A DNA stretch of 64,000 nt. Origin: Oceanicella actignis (GTDB lineage Bacteria; Pseudomonadota; Alphaproteobacteria; Rhodobacterales; Rhodobacteraceae). The notes below the pieces were generated by a model. The model ran no database searches. It was not told the origin of the DNA and saw only the letters and a program-made list of their open reading frames with translations. A program made the position numbers and the translations under genes. The DNA lies in NCBI RefSeq assembly GCF_008124525.1, contig NZ_VNHJ01000002.1:310001-374000 (forward strand). Reading direction: 5' to 3'. Shown here piece by piece: positions 19,813 to 29,402 of this stretch (the first letter of the stretch is position 1; each line of letters starts with the position of its first letter).

Positions 19813-21513
19813 TCAGCCTTCGGCGTCCAGCTCGTCGGCGAAGTGGCGCAGCGCCAGCCGGATGGGATTGGGCGCCGCCTGGCCCAGCCCGCAGATCGAG
19901 GCGTCGGCCATGGTCTGGCACAGCTCCTCGAGCAGCGGCGCGTCCCAGCGCGGGGCCTCCATCAGCTTGACGGCCTTCTCGCAGCCCACGCGGCAGGGGG
20001 TGCACTGGCCGCAGCTTTCCTCCTCGAAGAAGCGCAGCATGTTGAGCGCCGCGTCGCGGATGCGGTCCTTGTCCGACAGCACCACGATCGCCGCCGAGCC
20101 GATGAAGGTTCCGTGCGCGTCGAGCGCGTCGAAATCCAGCGGCGCGTCGTCGATGCTGGCGGGCAGGATCCCGGCCGAGGGGCCGCCCGGCTGATAGGCC
20201 TTGAAGACGTGGCCGTCCTGCATGCCGCCCGCGGCTTCGATCACGTCGCGGATCGTCGAGCCGGCCGGCAGCAGGTGCACCCCCGGCCGCTTCACCCGCC
20301 CCGAGACCGAAAAGGCGCGCAGGCCGCGGCGGCCGTTGCGCTCGACCCCGTTCAGAACCTGCGGCCCCTCGCGGCAGATGCGCGTCGTCCAGTGCAGCGT
20401 CTCGACGTTGTGAACCAGGGTGGGGCGGCCCCACAGCCCGCGCTGGGCCACATAGGGCGGGCGGTGACGCGGCAGGCCGCGCTTGCCCTCGATGCTTTCG
20501 AGCATCGCGCTTTCCTCGCCGCAGATATAGGCGCCGGCGCCGCGGCGCAGCTCGACATGGCCCGGCGCGATCAGCCCCGCCTCTTCCAGCGCGGCGATCT
20601 CGCGGCGCAGGATCTCGAGCGCGGCGGGGTATTCGTCGCGCAGGTAGAAGAAGCAGCGCTCGGCCTCGATCGCCCAGGCGGCGATCAGCATGCCCTCGAG
20701 CACCGTATGCGGCGTCGACTCGAGCAGCGCGCGGTCCTTGAAGGTGCCCGGCTCTCCCTCGTCGGCGTTCACCGCCATGTAGCGCGGCCCGGGCTCGGCG
20801 CGCACGAAGGACCATTTGCGCCCGCTCGGAAAGCCCGCCCCGCCCATGCCCCGCAGCCCGGCCTCGAGCAGCGCGTCCTGCACCTGCTCGGGCGTGCGCG
20901 CGCCCGCGCGCAGCGCCAGAAGCGTCTCGTAGCCGCCTTCGGCGCGATAGGCGGCCAGATCCTGCCAGCGGGGCAGCTCGGGCTCGGTCAGGCCGGCCTC
21001 GACGGCGGCCAGGACGGCCTCGGGGGTGGCGCGGTCGATGTGGCGCCGGCCCAGCTGCGCCGTGGGCGCAAGGTCGCAGCGGCCCATGCAGGGGGCGTGC
21101 AGCACGCGCACCTGCGCCGGGTCGGTCCCGCGGGCAAGCGCCTCGCGCAGGGCCTCGGCGCCCGCCATGGCGCAGGACAACGAGCTGCAAACCCGGATCG
21201 TCAGCGCCGGCGGCGGGGTCTCGCCCTCCTTCACCACGTCGAAATGCGCGTAGAAGGTGGCCACCTCGAACACCTCGGCCTGGGACAGGCCCATCTCCTC
21301 GGCCAGGGCGCGCAGCAGATCGGCGGGCAGGTGGCCGCGCGCGTCCTGGATCAGGTGCAGATGCTCGATCAGCAGGTCGCGCCGGCGCGGCCGGTCGCCC
21401 AGCAGCGCGCGCAGCTCGGCCAGCGCCGAGTCCGAGACCTGCCGTCCCTTGGGGGTCTTGCGGCCCTTGCCGCGCCCCGACTTCCATACGCCCTTGCCGT
21501 CGTCCAGCGCCAT
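19813..21513 (-). CDS. NAD-dependent formate dehydrogenase beta subunit (NuoE-NuoF fusion)
   Basis: A 566-residue flavoprotein that passes electrons from the formate-oxidising alpha subunit to NAD+. The N-terminal third is NuoE-like with a [2Fe-2S] site (RVCSSLSC and APCMGRCD). The rest is NuoF-like: FMN/NAD loop GMGGAGFPSGRKW, NADEGEPGTFKDR, GAGAYICGEESAML, and the [4Fe-4S] site SCGQCTPCRVG with a later CGLGQ. The fused form and PRRRDLLIEHLHLIQD closely recall the beta subunit of the FDH1 enzyme of Methylobacterium. The alpha subunit is 14 kb away on the other strand. An alternative ATG lies 15 nt upstream. Confidence 0.88.
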   Translation of the reverse strand: MALDDGKGVWKSGRGKGRKTPKGRQVSDSALAELRALLGDRPRRRDLLIEHLHLIQDARGHLPADLLRALAEEMGLSQAEVFEVATFYAHFDVVKEGETPPPALTIRVCSSLSCAMAGAEALREALARGTDPAQVRVLHAPCMGRCDLAPTAQLGRRHIDRATPEAVLAAVEAGLTEPELPRWQDLAAYRAEGGYETLLALRAGARTPEQVQDALLEAGLRGMGGAGFPSGRKWSFVRAEPGPRYMAVNADEGEPGTFKDRALLESTPHTVLEGMLIAAWAIEAERCFFYLRDEYPAALEILRREIAALEEAGLIAPGHVELRRGAGAYICGEESAMLESIEGKRGLPRHRPPYVAQRGLWGRPTLVHNVETLHWTTRICREGPQVLNGVERNGRRGLRAFSVSGRVKRPGVHLLPAGSTIRDVIEAAGGMQDGHVFKAYQPGGPSAGILPASIDDAPLDFDALDAHGTFIGSAAIVVLSDKDRIRDAALNMLRFFEEESCGQCTPCRVGCEKAVKLMEAPRWDAPLLEELCQTMADASICGLGQAAPNPIRLALRHFADELDAEG

Positions 21514-21716
21514 GCTTCGCCCCGTCATCCGTGCCCGTCACCGGTGATCGCGCCGCGCCGTGCCGGGCGGCCGCGGGCATGGTAGCGCGTGCGCGCCGGC
21601 GCGGGCAGGGCGAAAAGCGACGCAACGAGGCGCGCGGCGGACATGGCCCGCGCGTTCACCCTTTGGAAACCATCTTGCGCGCACCCTGACGCCGACCGAT
21701 GGAACGAGGAGGCGCG

Positions 21717-22025
21717 ATGTTCAGGGCATGGATCGCGGCCGCGCTTGCGGCGCTGGCGCTGGCGGCGTGCTCGTCGCCGGGAATGCGCTTCGTGGGCGCC
21801 GAGCCGACAAGGGTCGAGGTCGACGGCTGGAGCTTCGACGTCTATCGCGCGGGCGACGAGGCGCAGGCCATTCGGCTCAGCAGGGCATGGGGCGCCAGCG
21901 CCGAGCTCATGGCCCTGCGCGGCGCCGAGGCCATGCGCCGCGCCACGGGTTGCGAGCCGGTCGAGAAATCGATGCGGGCCGACCCTTCGGTGCTGACGGC
22001 GGTCTTGCGCTGCACGACCGGCTGA
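21717..22025 (+). CDS. small lipoprotein of unknown function
   Basis: A 102-residue predicted lipoprotein. The N-terminus MFRAWIAAALAALALAACSS is a signal peptide with a lipobox (LAAC), so the protein should be anchored in the outer or inner membrane through its first Cys. The mature part (FVGAEPTRVEVDGWSFDVYR) has two further cysteines that could form a disulfide. No family was recognised. A strong GAGGAGG ribosome site precedes the ATG. It stands alone between the formate dehydrogenase beta gene (divergent) and purD (convergent). Confidence 0.7.
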   Translation: MFRAWIAAALAALALAACSSPGMRFVGAEPTRVEVDGWSFDVYRAGDEAQAIRLSRAWGASAELMALRGAEAMRRATGCEPVEKSMRADPSVLTAVLRCTTG

Positions 22026-22208
22026 TTGGCGGGCTGGCCGTCGCGCGTGCGGCTGCGCGGCGGCGACCGTTGGCGGTGGCCGAGAGGCCCGGCGCGCGCC
22101 GTTCCGGCGAGTTCGCGGCGCCGGCTCGTTCAAGCACGCCGCCGGGCGCGTCCGGGCGCGCGCCCCCGGGCCGGTCCGGCGCCAGGCGCGTTTGCCGAAG
22201 CGCCGCGT

Positions 22209-23477
22209 TCAGCGCGACAGCGCGCGCCAGCCGATGTCGCTGCGGCAAAAGCCGCCGGGCCAGTCGATGCGGGCGATGGCCTCGTAGGCCTTGGCGCGGG
22301 CCTCGGCCAGCGTCGCGCCGCGCGCGGTCACGTTCAGCACGCGCCCGCCATTCGACAGGATGCGGCCGTTTTCGGCGCGGGTGCCGGCGTGAAAGATCTC
22401 GACGTCCGGGTCGGCCGCCGCGGCTTCGAGGCCCCGGATCTCTTCGCCCTTGGCGTAGGCGCCCGGATAGCCCTTCGCAGCCATGACCACGGTCAGCGCC
22501 GGTTCGGGGCGCCAGTCCAGCCGCACGCCCTCGAGCCCGCCCTCGGCGCAGGCGCGCAGGGCGGGCAGGATGTCGCCCGCCAGGCGCATCATCAGAACCT
22601 GGCATTCGGGGTCGCCGAAGCGGGCGTTGTATTCGACCAGCCGCGGGCCCGACGGGCCGATCATCAGCCCCGCGTAGAGCACGCCGCGATAGGGAGCGCC
22701 GCGGCGGGCCATTTCCCGGATCGTTGGCAGGACGATCTCGTCGATGGCGCGGCGCTCGATCTCGGGGGTCAGCGCCGGCGCGGGCGAATAGGCGCCCATG
22801 CCGCCCGTGTTGGGGCCCTTGTCGCCGTCGAAGGCGCGCTTGTGGTCCTGCGCGCCGGGCAGGGGCAGGACGTGCTCGCCGTCGGTCAGGACGAACAGGC
22901 TGGCCTCCTCGCCGGGCATGAACTCTTCGATCACCACCGCCGCGCCCGCGGCGCCGAAGGCGCCGGCGAACATCTCGTCGATGGCGGCCAGGGCCTCGTC
23001 CTCGGTCGCGGCCACGACCACGCCCTTGCCCGCGGCCAGCCCGTCGGCCTTGATCACGATGGGGGCGCCCGACGCGCGGACATGGGCCTTGGCGGCCTCG
23101 GGGTCCTCGAAGCGGGCCCAGGCGGCGGTCGGCGCGCCGCAGGCGTCGCAGATCTGCTTGGCGAAGGTCTTGGACGCCTCGAGCTGCGCCGCCGCGCGCG
23201 AGGGGCCGAACGCCGCGATCCCCGCCTCGCGCAGCGCGTCGGACACGCCCGCGGCCAGCGGCGCCTCGGGGCCGATGACGACGAAGTCGATGTCTTCGGC
23301 CCGGCACAGGGCGATGACGGCGGCGGGGTTCTCGATGTCGGCCGGGACGCAGCGCGCGACGGCGGCGATGCCGGCGTTGCCCGGCGCGCAGATCAGCTTG
23401 CCGCAATCGGGGCTGCGGGCGATCGCCCAGGCCAGGGCGTGCTCGCGCCCGCCGCCGCCAAGGATCAGGATGTTCAT
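22209..23477 (-). CDS. purD: phosphoribosylamine-glycine ligase
   Basis: A 422-residue ATP-grasp ligase catalysing the second step of purine synthesis. Motifs: NILILGGGGREHALAW, the glycine-rich loop IVIKADGLAAGKGVVV, HKRAFDGDKGPNTGGMGAYSP, and the metal-binding EYNARFGDPECQ. The length is typical. Two consecutive ATGs exist (23480 and 23477); the second has the better spacing to GAGG. Monocistronic as far as can be seen; divergent from the acyl-CoA dehydrogenase. Confidence 0.97.
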   Translation of the reverse strand: MNILILGGGGREHALAWAIARSPDCGKLICAPGNAGIAAVARCVPADIENPAAVIALCRAEDIDFVVIGPEAPLAAGVSDALREAGIAAFGPSRAAAQLEASKTFAKQICDACGAPTAAWARFEDPEAAKAHVRASGAPIVIKADGLAAGKGVVVAATEDEALAAIDEMFAGAFGAAGAAVVIEEFMPGEEASLFVLTDGEHVLPLPGAQDHKRAFDGDKGPNTGGMGAYSPAPALTPEIERRAIDEIVLPTIREMARRGAPYRGVLYAGLMIGPSGPRLVEYNARFGDPECQVLMMRLAGDILPALRACAEGGLEGVRLDWRPEPALTVVMAAKGYPGAYAKGEEIRGLEAAAADPDVEIFHAGTRAENGRILSNGGRVLNVTARGATLAEARAKAYEAIARIDWPGGFCRSDIGWRALSR

Positions 23478-23626
23478 CATGCGCCTCTTCGCTGTGGTCG
23501 GCCTCGCTTGTAGGGCGCCGGGGGCGGGCGCGTCCAGACGCGGCGCGGCGGGGCGGCGCGGCGCTGGATTCGGAACGGCGTTTCGCGTATTTCGACATCA
23601 GCAGCCGGCAACCGAGGAAGACCCCG

Positions 23627-24784
23627 ATGGTGGACGAAGAGACCTTCGCGCAGCTGATCGACGCCGTGGACCGTTTCGTGGAAGAGCGCCTGATCCCGGC
23701 CGAGCCGCGCGTCGAGGCCGAGGACGAGATCCCCCCCGAGATCGTCTCCCAGATGCGCGAGATGGGCCTTTACGGCCTGACGATCCCCGAGGAATACGGC
23801 GGCCTTGGCCTGAGCATGTCGCAGGAGGTGCGGCTGGTGGAGCGGCTGTGCCGCGCCTCGCTGGCCTTTCGCTCGCTGATCGGCACCAATCTGGGCATCG
23901 GCTCGCAGGGCATCCTGATGGATGGAACCGAGGAGCAGAAGGCGCATTGGCTGCCGCGGCTGGCCTCGGGCGAGGTGACGGCCTCGTTCGCGCTGACCGA
24001 GCCCGATTACGGCTCGGACGCGGCGCATATCCGCACCTCGGCGCGGCGCGACGGGAACGATTTCGTCATCAACGGCGTCAAGCGCTACATCACCAACGCG
24101 CCGCGCGCGGGGGTGTTCACGCTGATGGCGCGCACCAATCCCGACGATCCGGGCGCGGGCGGGGTGACGGCCTTTCTGGTTCCGGCCGACGCGCCGGGGC
24201 TGGAGCTGGGCCCGCCCGACCGCAAGATGGGCCAGCGCGGCGCCAAGACCTGCGACGTGCGCCTGACCGACGTGCGCGTGCCGCAGGACGCGATCATCGG
24301 CGGCCCCCGGAACGAGGGCAAGGGCTTTCGCACGGCGATGAAGGTGCTGGACCGCGGGCGGATCCACATCTCGGCCGTGGCGGTGGGAACCGCGCAGCGC
24401 ATGCTGGACGAGGCGCTGCGCTATGCCATGGAGCGCGTGCAGTTCGGCAAGCCGATCGTCGAGCACCAGCTGGTGCAGGCGCTGCTGGCCGACAGTCAGG
24501 CCGAGCTTCTGGCCGCGCGCGCCATGGTGCGCGAGACCGCGGCGCTTTACGACCGCGAGGGGCGCGCGCAGCTCGAGGCGTCGGCCTGCAAGCTGTTCTG
24601 CACCGAGATGGCCGGCCGCGTCGCCGACCGGGCGGTGCAGGTGCATGGCGGGGCGGGCTACATGGCCGAGTATCCCGTCGAGCGGCTTTACCGCGACGTG
24701 CGCCTTCTGCGCATCTACGAGGGCACGAGCCAGATCCAGCAGATGCTCGTCGCCCGCCAGATGGCCCGCCGCGCGGCGCGCTGA
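23627..24784 (+). CDS. acyl-CoA dehydrogenase
   Basis: A 385-residue flavoenzyme that introduces an alpha-beta double bond into an acyl-CoA. It shows the usual order: N-terminal helical domain (YGLTIPEEYGGLGLS), the FAD-contact segment ASFALTEPDYGSDAA, the DRGRIHISAVAVGTAQ helix region and the C-terminal VHGGAGYMAEYPVERLYRD with the catalytic Glu365 in IYEGTSQIQQ. The substrate chain length cannot be read from sequence. A methylthiopropanoyl-CoA dehydrogenase (DmdC-type) role is conceivable because dmdA is 4 kb away, but DmdC is normally a much longer protein, so this is not claimed. Ribosome site GAGGAA. Confidence 0.88.
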   Translation: MVDEETFAQLIDAVDRFVEERLIPAEPRVEAEDEIPPEIVSQMREMGLYGLTIPEEYGGLGLSMSQEVRLVERLCRASLAFRSLIGTNLGIGSQGILMDGTEEQKAHWLPRLASGEVTASFALTEPDYGSDAAHIRTSARRDGNDFVINGVKRYITNAPRAGVFTLMARTNPDDPGAGGVTAFLVPADAPGLELGPPDRKMGQRGAKTCDVRLTDVRVPQDAIIGGPRNEGKGFRTAMKVLDRGRIHISAVAVGTAQRMLDEALRYAMERVQFGKPIVEHQLVQALLADSQAELLAARAMVRETAALYDREGRAQLEASACKLFCTEMAGRVADRAVQVHGGAGYMAEYPVERLYRDVRLLRIYEGTSQIQQMLVARQMARRAAR

Positions 24785-24809
24785 GCCCGGCCGCGCGCCG
24801 GCGGCGGGG

Positions 24810-24859
24810 GCGCCGGCCGTCGCCCGCGCGGCGGCGTCGCCCGCCCGCGCGGCCGGCGC
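24810..24859. repeat. inverted repeat between two convergent genes
   Basis: Perfect 10-bp arms (GCGCCGGCCG and CGGCCGGCGC) enclose 30 nt of GC-rich sequence between the acyl-CoA dehydrogenase and the convergent transglycosylase. No T-run is present in either direction; possibly a bidirectional, factor-dependent terminator structure. Confidence 0.35.
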
Positions 24860-24942
24860 GGGGAGCGTTTCGCATGCGTCGCCGGGCGCGCGCGTCGGCG
24901 GCGCGCTCCGGCCCGGGCGCGGATGCGGCGTGGCCGGTTGCG

Positions 24943-27135
24943 TCAGCGCAGGCCCAGCCTTGCGCCAAGCGACAGGGGCTGCGGCGCGCCGCTCAGGCGG
25001 GCGGCGTAGACATGGACGCTTTCCATCACGCGCATGACGTAGTTGCGGGTCTCGGGGTAGGGGATGGACTCGATCCAGTCGAGCATCTCGATCTGGCCGC
25101 GCCGCGGATCGCCCAGCCGCTCGAGCCATTCGCGCACGCGCGCGGGGCCGGCGTTGTAGGCGGCCGCGGCCAGGGGCTCGGCGCCGAATTCGCGCATGAG
25201 CTCGGCCAGATAGGCCTGCCCGAGCCGCGCATTGTAGCGGCCCTCGGAGGTCAGCGCGTCGCGCGAGTAGTCCACCCCCAGCGCCGAAGCCACCTTGCGC
25301 GCGGTGGCGGGCATCAGCTGCATGAGGCCGCGCGCGCCGGCGGGGCTGACGGCCTCGGGGGCCAGCTCGCTTTCCTGCCGCGCGACGGCCAGCGCCAGGG
25401 CGCGCGGCACGCCCGGCTCGGGCGGGCCAAGATCGACGATCGGGTAGAGCAGCGCCGCCGGGGCGTCGCCTTCGGCGGCCCGCGTCGTCTTGGCGATGGC
25501 GATGGCGATGTCGGGGCGCCCGAGGTCGAGCGCCAGCGCGCCCAGCGCCTCGCGGTCGCGCCGCGTCGGCGCCTGGCGCGCGGCCGCGGTCAGGAGCCTT
25601 CGGGCCAGATCCGGCGCGCCCGCCTCGGCCGCCAGCGCCCCGGCGCGCGCCAGCCCGCCGCGCAGCCAGGGCGCGCGTTCGGGGTCTGGCAGCGGCGTGG
25701 CGCCCGTCAGCGCGGGGTCGGGCGGGGCGCCGATCCGCTCGGCCGCCAGCTGGCCGTAGAAGGTGGTCTGGAAGGCGGCGGCGCGGGCATGGGCGGCGCG
25801 CGCCTCGTCCGCCTTGCCGGCGGCCTCGAGCGCGCGGCCCAGCCAGTAGCCCGCCCGCCCCTTGCTGACGGGGGTCGAGACGGCGGCGTCGAAGGCGCGC
25901 AGATGCGTCAGCGCGCGCGCCGGATCGTCGAGCCGTCGCAGGGCGATCCAGCCGGCGAGCCATTCCAGCTCGGCCATGCGCGCGCCATCGTCAAGCCCGT
26001 GCCCCGAGACGATGCGCAGGGCGTCGCGCGCGCGGCCCTGCTGCAACGCCTCGCGCGCCAGCAGGAGCCGACCGCGCGCCCAGGCGGCGGGGCGGCCGAG
26101 GCCCTGCTCGGAGGGCGGGCGGGACAGCAGCAGCGCCTCGGCCTCGTCCAGCCGGCCGCGCGCCAGCAGGAAGGCGAAGCGGTCATGGGCAAGGCCCGGA
26201 TCCGCGGCCAACCGGGCGGGAACGGCGGCCAGCGCGGCCTCGGCGCCCGGGCGGCCTTCGCGCAGCGCGATGCGCGCGCGCATCAGCGCCATCAGATCCG
26301 CGTCCAGATGCGGCGCCATGCGCATGGCCTCGCCGCTCAGGCCGCGCCAGAGCAGCATGTCGAGACGCTCCGCATGGGCGCCGGCCAGCGCCGCGCCCCA
26401 TTCGCGCTCGAAGGCGCGCTGCTCGGACGGGGTCAGGGACAGGCGGCGCCATGCGGCGCGCGCGGCCGCGCGGGCGGCGTCGATGCGGCCCTGGGCGCGC
26501 AGCGCCTGCGCCAGCATCAGCGCGCCGGCGCCCGTGGCGGGGGGCGTTCGGGCGAAGAAGGCGACGATCTCGGCCGGGGGCGGGGCCTGATCGAACGGCG
26601 CATCGGCGGCGGCGCGCTCGGCCGCGCGGCGCAGCCGGGCGGCGTCGGGCCAGCCGGGGTTGCGGGCGAGGAAGTCGGCATATTCGCGCCAGCGCCCTTC
26701 GCCCGCGCGCAGACGCAGCCAGCGCAGAAGGTCGGCGCCCGCCGGCTCTGCGGCCGCATCCAGCGCGCGTTCGGCCAGCAGGGCCGCGGGCCAGTCGCCG
26801 CGGCGCGCGGCGGCGAGGCCCTCGGCGACGATCCGCGCCGCGGGGCCGGAAGGAAGCGGCGCCGCGCCCGAGGCCCGCGCATCCGGGGCCGCGGCCCTGC
26901 CGGGCGGAGCGGGCGTCGCCCAGGGGGCCGCGCCGTCCGGCGTCGAAGCGGCCGCGCGGGCGGGCGCCTCGATTCGCGCTTCGGTCCGCGGGGCGGGAAG
27001 CGGCGCGCGCAAGGGCGCCGGGCCCTCGGCGCCCGCGGCGGCCTGGCCGAGCGCGGCCGCCGCCAGCGGCGCCGCGTGCAGAAGGAAGAGGGTCGCAGCC
27101 CCGCTCGGGAGCCGCCGGCGATGAATGCGCGCCAT
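24943..27135 (-). CDS. soluble lytic murein transglycosylase
   Basis: A 730-residue periplasmic enzyme that cleaves peptidoglycan to 1,6-anhydromuropeptides. An N-terminal signal (ATLFLLHAAPLAAAALGQAAA) is followed by a Pro/Ala-rich linker and a long helical superhelix of the Slt70 type. The C-terminal catalytic domain has the catalytic Glu588 in RQESELAPEAVSPAGARGLM, then QLMPATARKVA, RYNARLGQAYL and PLAAAAYNAGPARV. Length is larger than E. coli Slt70 mainly because of the linker. Monocistronic; acuI ends 108 nt upstream on the same strand. Confidence 0.9.
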   Translation of the reverse strand: MARIHRRRLPSGAATLFLLHAAPLAAAALGQAAAGAEGPAPLRAPLPAPRTEARIEAPARAAASTPDGAAPWATPAPPGRAAAPDARASGAAPLPSGPAARIVAEGLAAARRGDWPAALLAERALDAAAEPAGADLLRWLRLRAGEGRWREYADFLARNPGWPDAARLRRAAERAAADAPFDQAPPPAEIVAFFARTPPATGAGALMLAQALRAQGRIDAARAAARAAWRRLSLTPSEQRAFEREWGAALAGAHAERLDMLLWRGLSGEAMRMAPHLDADLMALMRARIALREGRPGAEAALAAVPARLAADPGLAHDRFAFLLARGRLDEAEALLLSRPPSEQGLGRPAAWARGRLLLAREALQQGRARDALRIVSGHGLDDGARMAELEWLAGWIALRRLDDPARALTHLRAFDAAVSTPVSKGRAGYWLGRALEAAGKADEARAAHARAAAFQTTFYGQLAAERIGAPPDPALTGATPLPDPERAPWLRGGLARAGALAAEAGAPDLARRLLTAAARQAPTRRDREALGALALDLGRPDIAIAIAKTTRAAEGDAPAALLYPIVDLGPPEPGVPRALALAVARQESELAPEAVSPAGARGLMQLMPATARKVASALGVDYSRDALTSEGRYNARLGQAYLAELMREFGAEPLAAAAYNAGPARVREWLERLGDPRRGQIEMLDWIESIPYPETRNYVMRVMESVHVYAARLSGAPQPLSLGARLGLR

Positions 27136-27207
27136 TCGGGTCTTTCCGCTCGATCCGCGCGGTTGGTCCGCGCCGTGACGCGCAGTCTAGCACGGCGGCG
27201 CGGCCGA

Positions 27208-27235
27208 GGCCCGATCACGCGCGCGCGATCGGGCC
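27208..27235. repeat. inverted repeat downstream of acuI
   Basis: A 9-bp perfect inverted repeat (GGCCCGATC and GATCGGGCC, 10-nt loop of alternating GC) starts 7 nt after the acuI stop. No T-run follows, so it is only a weak candidate terminator for the dmdA-acuI transcript. Confidence 0.4.
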
Positions 27236-27242
27236 GCGGCGA

Positions 27243-28235
27243 TCAGGCGTTGACGTCGACGACGACGCGGCCCTTGACCTGGCCTTTCAGGATGGCCTGC
27301 CCCAGCGCGGGCAGATCGGCCAGCGTCGCGGGCTGGACCATGGCCTCGAGCTTGTCCATGGGCAGGTCGCGGGCGATCCGGTTCCAGGCGCGCACGCGGT
27401 TCTCGTAGGGCTGCATCACGCTGTCGATGCCCAAGAGGTTCACCCCGCGCAGCAGGAACGGAATGACGGTGGTGTTGAGCTGCGCGCCCCCCGCAAGGCC
27501 CACCGCCGCCGCCGAGGCGCCGTATTTCAGCTGCCCCAGCACGCGCGCCAGCATGACGCCGCCCACCGCGTCGACGCAGCCCGCCCAGGTCTCGGATTCG
27601 AGCGGGCGCTTGACCGGCTCGGACAGCTCGGCGCGCGGCACGATCCGCGAGGCGCCCAGCCCGCGCAGATACGCCTCGGCCTCGGGGCGGCCGGTGACCG
27701 CCGCCACCTCGTGCCCCAGCGCCGCCAGCAGCGCCACCGCCACCGATCCCACGCCCCCGGCGGCCCCGGTGACCAGCACCGGGCCGGCGCCGGGCTTGAG
27801 CCCGTGATCCTCGAGCGCCATCACCGCCAGCATCGAGGTCAGCCCCGCCGTGCCCACGGCCATGGCCTGCCGCGTGGTCAGCCCCTCGGGCAGCGGCACG
27901 AGCCAGTCGCCCTTCACGCGCGCCTTCTGGGCATAGCCGCCCCACCAGATCTCGCCCACGCGCCAGCCGGTCAGCACCACCTTGTCGCCGGGCTTCCAGC
28001 GCGGATCGGACGAAGACTCGACCGTGCCGGCGAAGTCGATGCCCGGCACATGCGGATAGGTCTTGACCAGCCCGCCGCCCGTGGTCAGGCACAGACCGTC
28101 CTTGTAGTTGAGGGTCGAGTACTCGACCGCCACGGTCACGTCGCCCTCGGGCAGACGCGATTCGTCGATCTCCTGAACCGAGGCGTGGGTCTTGCCCTCG
28201 TCGTCCTTCTCCACGATGAGCGCCTTGAAGGTCAT
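27243..28235 (-). CDS. acuI: acrylyl-CoA reductase (NADPH) AcuI
   Basis: A 330-residue medium-chain dehydrogenase/reductase that reduces acryloyl-CoA to propionyl-CoA, detoxifying the acrylate branch of DMSP breakdown. Family signs are the N-terminal EYSTLNYKDGLCLTTGGG, VPGIDFAGTV, GWGxVGE-like GWRVGEIWWGGYAQ, and the nucleotide-binding loop VLVTGAAGGVGSVAVALL; zinc-binding cysteines of classic alcohol dehydrogenases are absent, as expected. Length is exactly that of known AcuI. It lies 63 nt downstream of dmdA on the same strand, the arrangement known from roseobacters, so the two are probably co-transcribed. Confidence 0.92.
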   Translation of the reverse strand: MTFKALIVEKDDEGKTHASVQEIDESRLPEGDVTVAVEYSTLNYKDGLCLTTGGGLVKTYPHVPGIDFAGTVESSSDPRWKPGDKVVLTGWRVGEIWWGGYAQKARVKGDWLVPLPEGLTTRQAMAVGTAGLTSMLAVMALEDHGLKPGAGPVLVTGAAGGVGSVAVALLAALGHEVAAVTGRPEAEAYLRGLGASRIVPRAELSEPVKRPLESETWAGCVDAVGGVMLARVLGQLKYGASAAAVGLAGGAQLNTTVIPFLLRGVNLLGIDSVMQPYENRVRAWNRIARDLPMDKLEAMVQPATLADLPALGQAILKGQVKGRVVVDVNA

Positions 28236-28298
28236 GCGCAGTCTCCTTTGTGCGTCGTTTCCATTGGCGCGGGGCGCGGGCCCCGCGGCGTGCGTCGT

Positions 28299-29402
28299 TC
28301 AGTTGAAGGGGCGTTCGCGAACCGTGGCGCGGCGCGCGCCTTCGGGCGTTTCGACCGTCACCTCGGTTCCATCGTCCCAATGGGTCATGCGGATCATGCC
28401 GATGGCCACGTTGGTCTCGAAATCGGGCGACCAGGCGCAGGACGTCACCTGCCCCACCCGCCGCCCGCCCGCAACGACGGGCCAGACGTCGGCGCAGGGC
28501 GCCAGCGGATCGCCCGAGATCGCGAGGCTGCGGATCTGGCGCACCGGCCCCTCGGAGGCCACGCGCAGCAGCGCGTCGCGCCCCACGCAGCCGATGGCCG
28601 TGGCCGTGTCGCAAAACCGGCCCAGGCCGCATTCATGCGGCGTGTTCTCGCGCGTCATGTCGTTGCCGTAGCTCAGCAGGCCCGACTCGATGCGCTCGAT
28701 CAGGTTCGGGCAGCCCGCGCGCACGTCCAGATCCGCCCCCGCCGCGAACAGCGCGTCCCACAGCGCGGGGCCGATGTCGGCGCCGTCGACATAGATCTCG
28801 AACCCGCCCTGCTTGGAATAGCCCGAGCGGGCGATCACCAGCTCGCGCCCCCGGAAGTCGAACAGGTCGAAGCGGAAGAAGCGGATGTCGCGCACGCGGT
28901 CGCCGAACACCCGCGCCATCAGCGTTTCGGCCAGCGGGCCCTGCACCGCCAGCGGCGAGACGTCGGGCTCGGTCACGTCCACCTCGAGCCTGAAGCCGTA
29001 GGCCAGGCCCTTGACCCACAGCAAGAGGTCGCTGTCGGCGATCGAGATCCACCACCGGTCCTCGGCCAGCTTGAGCGTGACGGGGTCGTTGAGCATCCCG
29101 CCCGTCTCGTCCACCATCGGGGTGTAGAGGCATCGGCCCGGATGCACGCCGCGCAGATCGCGCGGGGTCAGCATCTGCACAAGGCGCGCGGCGTCGGGGC
29201 CGCGCACCTCGACCTGCCGCTCGCAGGCCACGTCCCAAACCTGCACCGCGGTCTTGAGGTGGCGGCACTCGGCGGCGACGTCGCCGAAATGGGTCGGCAG
29301 AAGCATGTGGTTGTAGACAGTCCAGCCCTTGACCCCGGCGGCGATCACGCGGTCGGTGAAGGGGGTGCGGCGCGTGCGGCGCGAAATCGAAAGCTCGGCC
29401 AT
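28299..29402 (-). CDS. dmdA: dimethylsulfoniopropionate demethylase DmdA
   Basis: A 367-residue GcvT/aminomethyltransferase-fold enzyme that transfers a methyl group from DMSP to tetrahydrofolate, giving 3-methylthiopropionate and 5-methyl-THF. The sequence matches the remembered roseobacter DmdA along its length: RRTPFTDRVIAAGVKGWTVY, HMLLPTHFGD, VQVWDVACERQVEVRGPDA, SKQGGFEIYVDGADI, NLIERIESGLLSYGNDMTREN and CGLGRFCDTATAIGC. These separate DmdA from ordinary GcvT and from sarcosine dehydrogenases. Ribosome site AGGAG. The acuI neighbour supports it. The DmdB, DmdC and DmdD steps are not encoded in this window. Confidence 0.92.
   Translation of the reverse strand: MAELSISRRTRRTPFTDRVIAAGVKGWTVYNHMLLPTHFGDVAAECRHLKTAVQVWDVACERQVEVRGPDAARLVQMLTPRDLRGVHPGRCLYTPMVDETGGMLNDPVTLKLAEDRWWISIADSDLLLWVKGLAYGFRLEVDVTEPDVSPLAVQGPLAETLMARVFGDRVRDIRFFRFDLFDFRGRELVIARSGYSKQGGFEIYVDGADIGPALWDALFAAGADLDVRAGCPNLIERIESGLLSYGNDMTRENTPHECGLGRFCDTATAIGCVGRDALLRVASEGPVRQIRSLAISGDPLAPCADVWPVVAGGRRVGQVTSCAWSPDFETNVAIGMIRMTHWDDGTEVTVETPEGARRATVRERPFN

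Noticed and set aside
23627-24784. DmdC (methylthiopropanoyl-CoA dehydrogenase) because of nearby dmdA
   Set aside because: At 385 residues it is an ordinary-length acyl-CoA dehydrogenase; DmdC proteins are much longer, and the gene is on the other strand 4 kb away.
22798-27408. Very long plus-strand open frame (about 1500 codons) over purD, the acyl-CoA dehydrogenase and the transglycosylase
   Set aside because: It is antisense or out of frame to several well-supported genes, has low-complexity Arg/Gly/Ala composition and no recognisable motif; long shadow frames are expected at this GC content.
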